Assembly: GCF_002163875.1 (NCBI RefSeq)
Contig: NZ_CP019333.1
Location: 2,300,864 to 2,364,863, forward strand
Length of the DNA: 64,000 nucleotides
Source of the DNA: Gilvibacter sp. SZ-19
Lineage (GTDB): Bacteria > Bacteroidota > Bacteroidia > Flavobacteriales > Flavobacteriaceae
Direction: 5' to 3'
The notes under the pieces were generated by a model. It saw only the letters and a list, made by a program, of their open reading frames with translations. It searched no databases and was not told the DNA's origin. A program made the translations under genes and the position numbers. Shown piece after piece: positions 53,155 to 62,254 of the stretch. Within the stretch, counting starts at the first letter, position 1. Every line of letters starts with the position of its first letter.

Positions 53155-54390
53155 TTAATTAGTGGCCAGCCTGCGAGCTATATTCACAATGACCTCTATG
53201 GCTTTTTCCATACTCTCTACCGGTACGTATTCGTAACGGCCGTGAAAGTTGTGACCACCCGCAAAGATGTTCGGACAGGGCAAGCCCATAAAACTCAATT
53301 GAGAACCATCGGTACCGCCTCTGATAGGCTTAATGATAGGCGTGATGCCTGCCTCTTGCATAGCCTGCTCGGCCAGTGTTACAATATGCATTACGGGTTC
53401 TATCTTTTCCCGCATATTGTAGTACTGATCTTTAAGCGTCACAGTTACCGTACCGGCTCCGTGCTTTTCATTCAATAGACGAGCAATATCTTGAAAGGTT
53501 GCTTTGCGCGCTTCGAATTTTTCACGGTCGTGATCTCTTATTATGTACTGCAATTTGGTTTCATCTACGCTACCTTGCTGATCGTAAAGGTGATAGAAGC
53601 CCTCACGGCCTTCGGTAGTCTCTGGAGTTTCATTGGCAGGTAGCGCATTGATAAACTCCGTAGCGATATACATACTGTTGATCATTTTGCCTTTGGCATA
53701 ACCCGGGTGTACAATTTTACCCTTTATAGTAACCACCGCACCAGCGGCATTGAAATTTTCATATTCCAATTCTCCGATCTGGCTGCCGTCCATGGTATAA
53801 GCCCAATCGGCCCCAAATTTCTCTACATCGAAATGATGCGCTCCACGCCCGATCTCCTCATCCGGAGTAAAGCATACGCGAATGCGACCGTGTGGAATTT
53901 CCGGATTGTTTATCAGGTATTCCATGGCAGAGACAATTTCGGTGATCCCTGCTTTGTCATCGGCACCCAAAAGGGTAGTACCGTCTGTAGTGATAAGGGT
54001 TTGGCCTTTGTAGAGCAGTAGGTCCTCAAAATAACTAGGTGAAAGCACGATCTGTTTCTCCTCATTCAAGACAATGTCACCACCATTATAGTTTTCGTGT
54101 ATCTGTGGTTTCACATTGGCACCGGTAAAGTCCGGAGAAGTATCGAAATGACTTACAAAGCCAATGGTAGGTACTTTATGCTGTATATTAGATTCCAAGG
54201 TAGCCATTACGTAGGCCTTGTCGTCTATGGTCACCTCTGTCATTCCAATGGCCTTTAGCTCTTCATAGAGTTTGTTGGCCAAGTCCCATTGCTTCTCAGT
54301 ACTGGGTGTCGTTGGGCTGCTGGCGTCAGATTCGGTATCTGTGGTCACATAGCCTACAAACCGATCAATGAGGTGTTTTCTGTCTATCAT
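53155..54390 (-). CDS. pepT: Peptidase T (tripeptidase)
   Basis: Zinc aminotripeptidase of family M20, 411 aa, cytosolic. [12 protein letters not shown] holds the first metal His/Asp, [13 protein letters not shown] the bridging Asp, and [15 protein letters not shown] the Glu-Glu pair. [33 protein letters not shown] is the PepT C-terminal metal region. I start at ATG 54390 ([11 protein letters not shown]). A full promoter lies just upstream and leaves a very short leader. Confidence 0.95.
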   Translation of the reverse strand: MIDRKHLIDRFVGYVTTDTESDASSPTTPSTEKQWDLANKLYEELKAIGMTEVTIDDKAYVMATLESNIQHKVPTIGFVSHFDTSPDFTGANVKPQIHENYNGGDIVLNEEKQIVLSPSYFEDLLLYKGQTLITTDGTTLLGADDKAGITEIVSAMEYLINNPEIPHGRIRVCFTPDEEIGRGAHHFDVEKFGADWAYTMDGSQIGELEYENFNAAGAVVTIKGKIVHPGYAKGKMINSMYIATEFINALPANETPETTEGREGFYHLYDQQGSVDETKLQYIIRDHDREKFEARKATFQDIARLLNEKHGAGTVTVTLKDQYYNMREKIEPVMHIVTLAEQAMQEAGITPIIKPIRGGTDGSQLSFMGLPCPNIFAGGHNFHGRYEYVPVESMEKAIEVIVNIARRLATN

Positions 54391-54409
54391 GGAATAATTT
54401 TTTGTCACC

Positions 54410-54440
54410 CAAAAATAGCGATATGCCCGCAGCTGACCAA
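54410..54440 (-). promoter_or_regulatory. Promoter of pepT
   Basis: On the minus strand TTG (54440-54438), a 20-base spacer and TATTTTTG (54417-54410) fully match the Bacteroidota pattern. Transcription would begin only about 10-15 bases before the pepT start codon. Confidence 0.65.
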
Positions 54441-54511
54441 GTGTAAAATACTTGCTCCCGATGCTGTATTAGAAGCCGCAGAAAATGTATTTTTGTGCAA
54501 ACATTCCAGCC

Positions 54512-55540
54512 GTGTATAAATTCCTGTTAAAACCGATTCTTTTTTGTTTTGATCCAGAAGCTGTGCATCATTTTACTTTCGGATTGATCCGTTTTATGCA
54601 TAAGCTCGGATTGGGTGGGCTTTTTAGAGCTATCTATGTAACCAATGACCCAAAGCTGAAACGAGAGGTCTTTGGCTTGACCTTTGACAACCCGGTAGGT
54701 TTGGCAGCAGGCTTTGACAAAGACGCCAAGTTATACAATGAGCTGGCCAACTTCGGCTTCGGCTTTGTCGAAATAGGAACCCTGACTCCAAAACCTCAGG
54801 ACGGGAACCCTAAAAAACGACTCTTTCGATTAAAAAAGGACAAAGCGATCATTAATCGGATGGGCTTTAACAACCAAGGAGTAGCTGCTGCATTGGGCCG
54901 ATTAAAGAACAGAAAGACCCAAATCATCATAGGAGGAAACATAGGGAAGAACAAAGTAACTCCCAATGAAGAGGCGACTTCAGATTATATCAAATGTTTC
55001 GAAGCCCTATTTGATCATGTAGATTATTTTGTGGTGAATGTTAGCTCTCCGAATACGCCAAACTTGCGCGCTTTACAAGAAAAGGAGCCACTCACAGAGC
55101 TGTTAAAGACCTTACAAGAAAAGAATCAGGCCAAGAACAATCCGAAGCCAATCTTGCTCAAAATAGCACCAGACCTCAATGAGGATCAGCTCTTAGATAT
55201 TATCGACATAGTTCGAGATTCTAAGACAGACGGCATTATCGCTACCAATACCACCATTGCACGCGAGCCTTTGACCACCTCCGCAGAAAAAGTTACTGCC
55301 ATTGGCAACGGAGGCCTTAGCGGTAAACCACTAACTGATCGCAGTACTGAAGTGATTCGTTTCTTACATCAAAAAAGCGAGGGGAGTATTCCTATTATCG
55401 GCGTGGGCGGGATACACTCCGCAGCAGACGCTATGGAAAAGCTAGAAGCCGGCGCAAGCTTGGTGCAGCTCTATACCGGCTTTATTTATGAAGGACCAGC
55501 CCTGGTCAAGGCGATCCAAAAAGAGATTCTTAGCGCTTAA
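54512..55540 (+). CDS. pyrD: Dihydroorotate dehydrogenase (quinone), class 2
   Basis: Membrane-associated FMN enzyme of pyrimidine synthesis, oxidising dihydroorotate with quinone. [58 protein letters not shown] and [12 protein letters not shown] (with the class 2 Ser) are family motifs. [27 protein letters not shown] binds FMN phosphate. I prefer GTG 54512 ([16 protein letters not shown]), which lines up with the E. coli start, over ATG 54485, whose codon abuts a TATTTTTG promoter-like box. Its end overlaps the convergent spondin-domain gene by 11 bases. Confidence 0.93.
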   Translation: MYKFLLKPILFCFDPEAVHHFTFGLIRFMHKLGLGGLFRAIYVTNDPKLKREVFGLTFDNPVGLAAGFDKDAKLYNELANFGFGFVEIGTLTPKPQDGNPKKRLFRLKKDKAIINRMGFNNQGVAAALGRLKNRKTQIIIGGNIGKNKVTPNEEATSDYIKCFEALFDHVDYFVVNVSSPNTPNLRALQEKEPLTELLKTLQEKNQAKNNPKPILLKIAPDLNEDQLLDIIDIVRDSKTDGIIATNTTIAREPLTTSAEKVTAIGNGGLSGKPLTDRSTEVIRFLHQKSEGSIPIIGVGGIHSAADAMEKLEAGASLVQLYTGFIYEGPALVKAIQKEILSA

Positions 55541-56441
55541 CGAGTTTGCGTACCACCGTTTGCCCTTGCGTACTTTGTAAATGCACCAAGTAGACTCCGC
55601 TTTTAAGCTCGCTGATATCTAGCTCTAGATCTTGCTGCCCAACAATACGTCTTGCTATGACCTGTTGTCCTAAAGCGGAGTAGATAGCCACGCGGTCAAA
55701 CTCAGCTTGGGGAAACTGTAGCATAAGTAAGTCTGTCGCTGGATTAGGACTCAGACTAACATTTTCTAGCGCGAGCTCATCCACAGACAAGATACCTTCT
55801 AGGCTAATGGTCAAAGTTCCCATGGGAGCTGTGGAGAATGGCATAACACCTTGTAAACTACTTATGGGGTCTTGGGGGTCTGTGTCCATGTTTGGAGAGC
55901 TGTAATCTGGGCCACTGTCGGTTCCGGCGTCATAAGGGTAGAGGTCGATCACGATCTCCTCGATCCAATTACCTTCCGAATTTAATAACGAAATACTGTT
56001 AATGCCAACAATCCAATCTGGAGAAGGGGCTATCATAGACACCAAGGTCAAAAGTGGATAGTCTGAGGTGGTTTCAATGAGGTCGATACTAACCGCTCCC
56101 GCAGCCGTGGCTAGGGCAGGGCCTTCAATTTGTTGATTGGCATCGCCGGTGCTGATTGCGCTGGCTACTTCGTTGAAGAATTGTACGTTATTGCCTTGTT
56201 CTGCCACATCTTCTAACCCGACTGTCGCTAATCCGCCGAGCTCAAAAAAAGTAATATTATCATTATGTGTCGCACCAACCAAACGCGACCAATGTGCTGT
56301 CGCTGGCAAACTACCACTGGAATGCGGATGTGTAGCTTGAGACCAAGTGCTTTCAAAACTGACGCTGTATTGGGCCGTGGATTGAGACCATCCCAAATGG
56401 GAGATCAGGGTAAGTATTAAAAGTAGGGTAGTCTTTTTCAT
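55530..56441 (-). CDS. Secreted spondin-domain protein with type IX secretion sorting domain
   Basis: 303-aa exported protein: signal peptide (1-19, LGWSQS), a spondin_N-like domain (about 22-205) and a C-terminal T9SS sorting domain (about 225-303). The first domain has [32 protein letters not shown] and [15 protein letters not shown], the spondin signature. The sorting domain has [33 protein letters not shown] and KLVKR at the end, the classical type A pattern, so it is exported across the outer membrane and probably attached to the surface. Spondin domains in bacteria are scarce in description; a matrix or adhesion role is inference. Confidence 0.85.
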   Translation of the reverse strand: MKKTTLLLILTLISHLGWSQSTAQYSVSFESTWSQATHPHSSGSLPATAHWSRLVGATHNDNITFFELGGLATVGLEDVAEQGNNVQFFNEVASAISTGDANQQIEGPALATAAGAVSIDLIETTSDYPLLTLVSMIAPSPDWIVGINSISLLNSEGNWIEEIVIDLYPYDAGTDSGPDYSSPNMDTDPQDPISSLQGVMPFSTAPMGTLTISLEGILSVDELALENVSLSPNPATDLLMLQFPQAEFDRVAIYSALGQQVIARRIVGQQDLELDISELKSGVYLVHLQSTQGQTVVRKLVKR

Positions 56442-56511
56442 AGCAGCTATTTTAGGTCCGTAGTCGGAATAAAACGCTATACATTACACAAATTGAAGTA
56501 TTTTTAAGCTA

Positions 56512-57129
56512 ATGCTAGAGAACCTCTACTTATTTGCTATTGCAACTGCTGGATTGGCCTTTTCTCCAGGTCCTGACAATATCTATGTCTTATCGCAGGC
56601 CATGGCTCACGGCAGCCGTTACGGAATTGCAACTACGGCCGGCTTGATCTCGGGCTGCATAGTGCATACCACCTTGTTGGCCTTTGGCGTCTCAGCAATT
56701 ATTACTGCTTCTCCCGGGCTTTTTTGGGGGATCAAGATCTTTGGTGCCGCCTATTTGTTGTTTCTGGCCTATAAGGTCTACGGATCTAAAGGAGACATTA
56801 TAGCAGATTCCGGAGTACCCAAAAAGAGTTTAACGCAGTTGTACTGGCAAGGCGTTGTCATGAACTTGCTAAACCCCAAGGTGATCTTATTCTTTTTGGC
56901 GTTTTTCCCTAGTTTTTTGTGGAACCCAGATGCTGGTCTGGTAAAGCAATTCTATATTTTGGGAGGCAGCTTTATGCTTATCTCTTTTCTCATCTTTAGC
57001 AGTATAGCGCTTTTTGCTGGTCAACTCAACAAATACGCCATGAGTCACCCCAAGAGCGGACTCTTTTTCAAGTGGTTGCAGATCGTAGTTTTTGTAGGAA
57101 TAGCAATCTATATTTTACTGCCCGAATAA
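56512..57129 (+). CDS. LysE-family amino acid exporter
   Basis: Inner-membrane exporter of the LysE/RhtB family, 205 aa with five to six helices. FAIATAGLAFSPGPDNIYVLSQAMAHGSRYGI (about 7-38) is the hallmark. NLLNPKVILFFLAFFP (about 120-135) is the second conserved motif. Probable substrates are amino acids such as leucine or threonine; the exact one is open. It precedes the HMG-CoA lyase gene by 22-25 bases, so co-transcription is likely. Confidence 0.92.
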   Translation: MLENLYLFAIATAGLAFSPGPDNIYVLSQAMAHGSRYGIATTAGLISGCIVHTTLLAFGVSAIITASPGLFWGIKIFGAAYLLFLAYKVYGSKGDIIADSGVPKKSLTQLYWQGVVMNLLNPKVILFFLAFFPSFLWNPDAGLVKQFYILGGSFMLISFLIFSSIALFAGQLNKYAMSHPKSGLFFKWLQIVVFVGIAIYILLPE

Positions 57130-57154
57130 GCCTTGGGAATCGTATATTTGAGTG

Positions 57155-58018
57155 ATGCAAAAAGTTAAGCTCATCGAATGTCCAAGAGATGCCATGCAAG
57201 GCATCAAGGATTGGATTCCAACTCCTCAGAAAGTGCAGTATATCCAGGCTTTATTGCGCTGCGGATTCGATACCATAGATGTGGGTAGTTTTGTCTCACC
57301 CAAGGCAATTCCGCAAATGAAAGATACTGCCGAGGTATTAAACAACTTGGATTTGAGCACTACGGAGTCCAAACTCTTAGCAATAGTGGCCAATGTTCGC
57401 GGAGCTCAAGATGCGCTAAAGTTTACGCAGATCGATTACCTCGGGTTCCCGTTTTCCATTTCGGAGAACTTTCAGATGCGAAATACGCACAAGACCATTG
57501 CGCAGTCTGTAGAAACCTTGCGGGAGATTCTAAACATAGCCGATGCGCATAACAAAGAGGTAGTGGCCTATCTCTCTATGGGATTTGGCAATCCGTACGG
57601 AGACCCTTGGAATGTTGATATTGTGGGCGAGTGGACCGAACGTTTAGCAGCCATGGGTGTTAAGATCTTATCGCTCTCCGATACAATCGGTTCCAGTACT
57701 CCGGAGGTGATAGATTACCTATTCTCGAATCTTATTCCGCGCTATCCTGCCATTGAGTTTGGGGCGCATTTACACACCACTCCTAGCAGTTGGCACGAAA
57801 AAGTGGATGCTGCCTATCAGGCAGGTTGCCACAGGTTCGATGGCGCCATTCAAGGCTTTGGCGGTTGTCCAATGGCCAAAGATGAGCTTACCGGAAATAT
57901 GCCAACAGAGCGCTTGGTCTCTTACTTTACAACGGTGAAAGCCGACACTAATATTGCTACTATGAGTTTTGAAAGCGCTTTTAACGAGGCTTCCAAGATA
58001 TTTCACAAATACCATTAA
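57155..58018 (+). CDS. Hydroxymethylglutaryl-CoA lyase
   Basis: Cleaves HMG-CoA to acetoacetate and acetyl-CoA in leucine degradation. TIM-barrel protein of about 287 aa. ECPRDAMQGIKDWIPTPQKVQYIQALLRCGFDTIDVGSFVS is the N-terminal start with the catalytic Arg-Asp. LSDTIGSS and FGAHLHTT hold metal ligands, and FDGAIQGFGGCPMAKDELTGNMPTE contains the catalytic Cys in GGCP. ATG at 57155 follows an in-frame GTG at 57152. A 5'-nucleotidase lipoprotein starts two bases after its stop. Confidence 0.92.
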   Translation: MQKVKLIECPRDAMQGIKDWIPTPQKVQYIQALLRCGFDTIDVGSFVSPKAIPQMKDTAEVLNNLDLSTTESKLLAIVANVRGAQDALKFTQIDYLGFPFSISENFQMRNTHKTIAQSVETLREILNIADAHNKEVVAYLSMGFGNPYGDPWNVDIVGEWTERLAAMGVKILSLSDTIGSSTPEVIDYLFSNLIPRYPAIEFGAHLHTTPSSWHEKVDAAYQAGCHRFDGAIQGFGGCPMAKDELTGNMPTERLVSYFTTVKADTNIATMSFESAFNEASKIFHKYH

Positions 58019-58019
58019 G

Positions 58020-59543
58020 ATGCGCGCACTTTCTTTTCTTTTACTGCTGATTTTAGCCTACGGATGTAAATCCGCAGCAACGCTAACCGATACTAAAAAA
58101 GACGACGGACAGATAGCATTCGTGATCATTCAGCTCAACGATGTATACGAGATCGCTCCTTTAGGAGGAGGTAAACACGGAGGTATGGCTCGCGTTGCCC
58201 ACTTAAAGGATTCACTCAGCGCGATCAACCCGAATACTTTTATGGTCATGGCCGGTGATTTTCTGAATCCTTCGCTCATAGGAACGCTTAAACTAGATGG
58301 GCAGCGCATTTACGGCAAGCAAATGGTAGAGACCATGAACACTATGGGTATGGATCTGGCCACTTTTGGAAACCACGAGTTCGATATAGGACGTGAAGCT
58401 TTACAAAAACGCATAAATGAATCCCAGTTTGCCTGGACCTCTGCCAATGTTTTAGAGGTTAATAATGACCGTAAAACCTATTTCAACATCAACCGGAATA
58501 TTGGAAACGTCGCTATAAAACCTTATTACATCTGGTCTATGACCGATGCAGACGGAACCAAACTCGATGTGGGTTTTGTAAGTGCCTGTATAGATTCCAA
58601 TCCGAGAGATTTTGTAGCCTACCAGCCGGTAATTCCTTCTTTAAAAGCTGCGTTAGAGGCGGTGATCCCTAAGACAGATATTCAATTAGGGCTTACCCAC
58701 TTGGCTTTAGAACAAGACAAAGAAGTTGCTAACCAGTTTGATGCACTTAGACTGATTATGGGTGGACATGAGCACAATAATATGTCGGTTCCGACCAATA
58801 ATGCTACTGTGGTTAAGGCAGACGCCAATGCCAAAACGGTTTATGTGCATCGCTTTAGCTACAATAAAAAGACTAAGGCGCTCATCATAGATTCAGAATT
58901 AGTGCCAATAGATGATAAACTTGCTGCGCAGCCCGCAACCGAGGCCGTAGTAACGAAATGGGAGGCTATTTTAGATGCTAAGCTCAAAGAAGTAGTTGCA
59001 GACCCTAACGAGATCATTTATACAGCAACAACACCTTTAGACGGAACAGATAGTGCCAGTAGAGGTGTGCAAACTAATTTGGGAGGTATCATAACCGAAG
59101 CAATGGCCAAAGCTTTTGACCAACCTGCTCAGGCAGCCCTGGTTAATGGAGGCTCTATCCGTCTGGACGATATGTTAGCTGGAGCTATTAGTAGTCTAGA
59201 TATATTCCGCGTGCTGCCATTCGGAGGACATGTGGTTAAGGTAGATATGAGCGGAGCACTGTTAATAAAGACGCTTGACTACGGATTGAGCAAGCGCGGT
59301 AAGGGAGCCTATCTGCAGCGCTTCAACATAGACCGAAATGCACAAGGGGAGTGGATGATAGGGCCTACAGAGATTGACCCAGAAGGCGTCTATAGCATTG
59401 CGCTGAGTGATTTCTTGCTCAAAGGATTCGATATCCCTTTTCTAACTGCAGACCACCCGGAGATCCTTGGAGTATACACTCCAGAACCTACAGAGATGGC
59501 AGGCGATATTCGCCGAGCGGTCATAGACTTTCTTAAGCAATAA
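58020..59543 (+). CDS. 5'-nucleotidase/metallophosphatase lipoprotein
   Basis: Exported nucleotidase-like lipoprotein of 507 aa. Signal peptide with lipobox LAYGC (Cys16). A metallophosphoesterase domain (about 30-270) has VIIQLNDVYEI, MAGDFLNPS, FGNHEFDIG, LTHLALEQD and GGHEHNN, the dimetal motif set. The 5'-nucleotidase C-terminal domain (about 325-480) has VQTNLGGIITEAMAKAF, LVNGGSIRLDD and FRVLPFGGHVVKVDM. It would release phosphate from extracellular nucleotides. Start ATG 58020, two bases after HMG-CoA lyase. Confidence 0.9.
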   Translation: MRALSFLLLLILAYGCKSAATLTDTKKDDGQIAFVIIQLNDVYEIAPLGGGKHGGMARVAHLKDSLSAINPNTFMVMAGDFLNPSLIGTLKLDGQRIYGKQMVETMNTMGMDLATFGNHEFDIGREALQKRINESQFAWTSANVLEVNNDRKTYFNINRNIGNVAIKPYYIWSMTDADGTKLDVGFVSACIDSNPRDFVAYQPVIPSLKAALEAVIPKTDIQLGLTHLALEQDKEVANQFDALRLIMGGHEHNNMSVPTNNATVVKADANAKTVYVHRFSYNKKTKALIIDSELVPIDDKLAAQPATEAVVTKWEAILDAKLKEVVADPNEIIYTATTPLDGTDSASRGVQTNLGGIITEAMAKAFDQPAQAALVNGGSIRLDDMLAGAISSLDIFRVLPFGGHVVKVDMSGALLIKTLDYGLSKRGKGAYLQRFNIDRNAQGEWMIGPTEIDPEGVYSIALSDFLLKGFDIPFLTADHPEILGVYTPEPTEMAGDIRRAVIDFLKQ

Positions 59544-59590
59544 ACGTAAAACAGGCTGATACTCAGCGTCTACGATTCTTAACTTCAATT

Positions 59591-59614
59591 TTATTTAAAA
59601 TTAATCTAAATAAA
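59591..59614. promoter_or_regulatory. Operator-like inverted repeat, copy A (upstream of -33)
   Basis: Arms TTATTTAAA and TCTAAATAA separated by ATTAA (8 of 9 pairs). It ends just before the -33 box of the downstream promoter. Copy B has the same arms with a different spacer, which points to a specific binding site, probably for a metal-sensing repressor (inference from the regulated genes). Confidence 0.6.
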
Positions 59615-59615
59615 C

Positions 59616-59646
59616 TTGTTTGGATAAGTGCTGAGTCTTAATTTTG
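59616..59646 (+). promoter_or_regulatory. Promoter of the DUF4856-imelysin-HTTM-TonB receptor operon
   Basis: TTG (59616-59618), a 20-base spacer and TAATTTTG (59639-59646) match the Bacteroidota pattern. The transcription start would fall at about 59652, inside palindrome copy B, leaving a leader of about 140 bases. Confidence 0.65.
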
Positions 59647-59651
59647 CATCG

Positions 59652-59675
59652 TTATTTAAAGTCGTTCTAAATAAA
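59652..59675. promoter_or_regulatory. Operator-like inverted repeat, copy B (over transcription start)
   Basis: Arms TTATTTAAA and TCTAAATAA around GTCGT, 61 bases from copy A. Together they flank the promoter. A partial third palindrome (CTTAGAATAAG) lies at 59767-59777. The 251-base gap (59544-59794) is AT-rich and holds no other gene. Confidence 0.6.
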
Positions 59676-59794
59676 AAATAGAACATTTTAGGCTCTAGAT
59701 ACACTATCAGCTGATTAGATTAAAACCTTGTAAAGAACCAAATTTTTAGACATCTACAACTTATTACTTAGAATAAGTCTTAATAAAAACAACT

Positions 59795-61021
59795 ATGAAA
59801 TACATCCCAAATTTAATCTTAGCAGCAACAGTTCTTTTTGCCAGTTGCTCAGACGATGATAATACAGAACCTATCGTAGACAACGGTGGGGTAGATATAG
59901 AGGCACCACTTACCTACAGTTTTGATCGCGACGGTGCTACAACTGTGGCCTTTGACGGTCAGACCACTCGTATTCGTATGGCCGAGGAAGTAGTAGAAGC
60001 CTTATTAGATTTTGACAACGCCACTGCCGAATCACTCTCCGCCATGTACAACCATCAAGAAGGTGAATCGAATTTCCAAGACGCTGCTTTAAACGCTTCT
60101 GGCAAGAACTTGAGCAGTAAAACAGCCGCTTCTCGTGATTACTTTTTTGCCAACACGGCAGAATCCGCAGCTATTCGTGCAGCATTTGAAAGCTATCTGG
60201 AAAAACAGGTCACAGAGGTGTTTCCTGGCGAACTACAGGCGGCAGAACCAGGAGTTGCCGGACAGTTGGCAGATGGGAGTGCTACCCGCTGGGTAGCTCC
60301 AAATGGCTTGGAGTACAATCAGTTGTGGATCAAAGGTCTAATAGGAGCTTTGATGACCGATCAAATGATAAACAACTATTTGAGTCCTGCAGTTTTAGAC
60401 GAAGCCGACAATATTGAAAACAACGATAATGAGGTAGTAGAAGACGGTAAGAACTATACTACCATGGAGCATAAATGGGACGAAGCTTACGGTTACCTAT
60501 TCGGAAATTCCCCGAGTGCTTCTAACCCATTGGCTACCCTTGGAGACGACGATAGTTTCTTGAATAAATATCTCGGTCGTGTAGAGAATGACACCGACTT
60601 TGCCGGTATAGCGCAGGAGCTCTTCGATGCCTTTAAACTAGGTCGTGCTGCAATAGTTGGTAAGAATTATCAATTGCGCGACGAGCAAGCTGCTATTATT
60701 CAGGAGCGTATTTCAGAGATCATAGCCATTAGAGCAGTATATTATCTAGAGCAAGGGCGTCTGGCGCTTGAACAAGAGAATTACGGTACTGCTTTCCACG
60801 ACCTTTCCGAAGGATATGGTTTTATCTATAGTCTGCGCTTTACCAGAAATACGGTTACGGGAGCGCCATATTTTAACCGAACTGAGGTAGATGCCATGCT
60901 AGCTCAACTTATGGAGCAAGGGCCAAACGGCCTGTGGGATGTAACTCCTGCTATCTTGAGTGACCTAGCAGAAACTATTGCCGCTAAGTTCAGTTTTACC
61001 GTTGCACAAGCAGCAGATTAA
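59795..61021 (+). CDS. DUF4856 lipoprotein (iron-uptake-associated)
   Basis: Lipoprotein of 408 aa with signal peptide and lipobox FASC (Cys19), followed by an acidic DDDN linker. The mature domain (about 35-405) is the DUF4856 type, seen as the partner of imelysin-like proteins in Bacteroidota; conserved stretches include TYSFDRDGATTVAFDGQTTRIRMAEE, LIGALMTDQMINNYL and MEHKWDEAYGYLFG. Probably anchored in the outer membrane. First gene of the operon, with the operator-promoter in front. Confidence 0.85.
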   Translation: MKYIPNLILAATVLFASCSDDDNTEPIVDNGGVDIEAPLTYSFDRDGATTVAFDGQTTRIRMAEEVVEALLDFDNATAESLSAMYNHQEGESNFQDAALNASGKNLSSKTAASRDYFFANTAESAAIRAAFESYLEKQVTEVFPGELQAAEPGVAGQLADGSATRWVAPNGLEYNQLWIKGLIGALMTDQMINNYLSPAVLDEADNIENNDNEVVEDGKNYTTMEHKWDEAYGYLFGNSPSASNPLATLGDDDSFLNKYLGRVENDTDFAGIAQELFDAFKLGRAAIVGKNYQLRDEQAAIIQERISEIIAIRAVYYLEQGRLALEQENYGTAFHDLSEGYGFIYSLRFTRNTVTGAPYFNRTEVDAMLAQLMEQGPNGLWDVTPAILSDLAETIAAKFSFTVAQAAD

Positions 61022-61038
61022 ACTGTGAATAAATTATC

Positions 61039-61075
61039 AAAACCGGGAGCCACACGAGCTGGCTCCTCGGGTTTT
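61039..61075. terminator. Intergenic hairpin between DUF4856 and imelysin genes
   Basis: AAAACC...GGAGCCA and TGGCTCC...GGGTTTT pair with a small bulge, then a TTTTGCTTTG run follows. It may act as attenuator or processing site that sets the ratio of the first to later genes; a full terminator is unlikely because the operon continues. Confidence 0.45.
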
Positions 61076-61103
61076 GCTTTGTAATTTTGCAAAAAATTTG
61101 AAC

Positions 61104-62252
61104 ATGATTAAAAAGACAATTTTTCTACTCTTTACAGGACTGCTTTTAGCCTGTTCTTCTGATGATCCAGCTCCAGATAATAACAACGGAGGTGGTGGAA
61201 CCGATAACAATGGTGGAGACGGAACCACTGGTTTTGACCGTGCTGCGCTTTTGGCGAATTGGACAGACAATATCATCGTGCCGGCTTATGAGGAGTTCTA
61301 CCCCTTTACAGAAGCTCTTGAAGAAAGTGTCACCGCCTTTGCAAACGATCCGACCTCTGTTGGTCTTTTGGAGGTGCGTACCGATTGGTTAGCTGCATAT
61401 CGCGCTTTTCAGTGGGTTTCTATGTTCGAGATTGGACCGGCCGAAGAATTCAGATTCCGCGCTCGTTTAAACACGTATCCTGCAGATACGGCAAGTATTG
61501 ACGAGTTTATCGCCTCGGGAACTTACGATCTTGAATTGCCTTCTACCATAGACGCTCAAGGTTTCCCTGCTTTGGATTATTTGCTATATGGTATAGCCGA
61601 TACCGAAGAAGCTATCATAGACTTTTACGAGAACGATCCGACCGCACCTAATCATTTGGTGTATATGCAGAACTTGGCAGCGAACATTAAAACTCTTGCA
61701 TCTTTAGTGCGCGATCAGTGGCTTATGAGTTTTGCCGCTAGTTTTAAGACCAATACTGCAGCTTCTGCAACCGGATCCATAGACAAGCTTACAAACGACT
61801 ATATCTTGTATTACGAAAAAGCGCTACGCGCTGGGAAGATCGGTATTCCTGCCGGAGTATTCTCTACAGATCCGTTGCCACAGAATGTAGAGGCCTTCTT
61901 TAATCAAGAAGTATCTAAAGAATTGGCTCTAGAGGCTTTGCAAGCGGTACAGAGTTTCTTTAACGGGAACGGTCAAGCAGGAGGAAACGGTCGAGGCTTT
62001 AAGTCTTATTTAGATTTCTTGAACACCATCAAGAACGGAGAAGATCTCAGTACCTTGATCAACGAGCAGTTCGATCTGGCGCGTTTGGCGATCAACGATC
62101 TGGATGACAATTTTGCAACTCAGGTGCAAACCAATAATACCGCCATGCTGGAAGCCTACGACGAATTGCAGCGCAATGTGATTCTTTTAAAGGTAGACAT
62201 GCTTCAGGCATTGAGCATTGACGTAGACTTTGTAGATACAGACGGCGACTAA
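61104..62252 (+). CDS. Imelysin-family lipoprotein with degenerate GxHxxE
   Basis: Lipoprotein of 382 aa: lipobox LLAC (Cys17) followed by a Gly/Asn/Asp-rich linker (about 18-42), then an imelysin domain (about 45-370) of the M75/EfeO-like group. DWLAAYRAFQWVSMFEIGPAEE is the conserved first helix. The canonical GxHxxE metal motif is G153-F-P-A-L-D158 here, so His is Pro and Glu is Asp. I start at ATG 61104, just before a good signal peptide. Proposed role: periplasmic or outer-membrane iron handling. Confidence 0.85.
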   Translation: MIKKTIFLLFTGLLLACSSDDPAPDNNNGGGGTDNNGGDGTTGFDRAALLANWTDNIIVPAYEEFYPFTEALEESVTAFANDPTSVGLLEVRTDWLAAYRAFQWVSMFEIGPAEEFRFRARLNTYPADTASIDEFIASGTYDLELPSTIDAQGFPALDYLLYGIADTEEAIIDFYENDPTAPNHLVYMQNLAANIKTLASLVRDQWLMSFAASFKTNTAASATGSIDKLTNDYILYYEKALRAGKIGIPAGVFSTDPLPQNVEAFFNQEVSKELALEALQAVQSFFNGNGQAGGNGRGFKSYLDFLNTIKNGEDLSTLINEQFDLARLAINDLDDNFATQVQTNNTAMLEAYDELQRNVILLKVDMLQALSIDVDFVDTDGD

Positions 62253-62254
62253 AA

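Noticed and set aside
57143-57150. TATATTTG as promoter of the HMG-CoA lyase gene
   Set aside because: No TTG at the proper distance and it lies only 4 bases from the start codon; co-transcription with the LysE gene is more likely.
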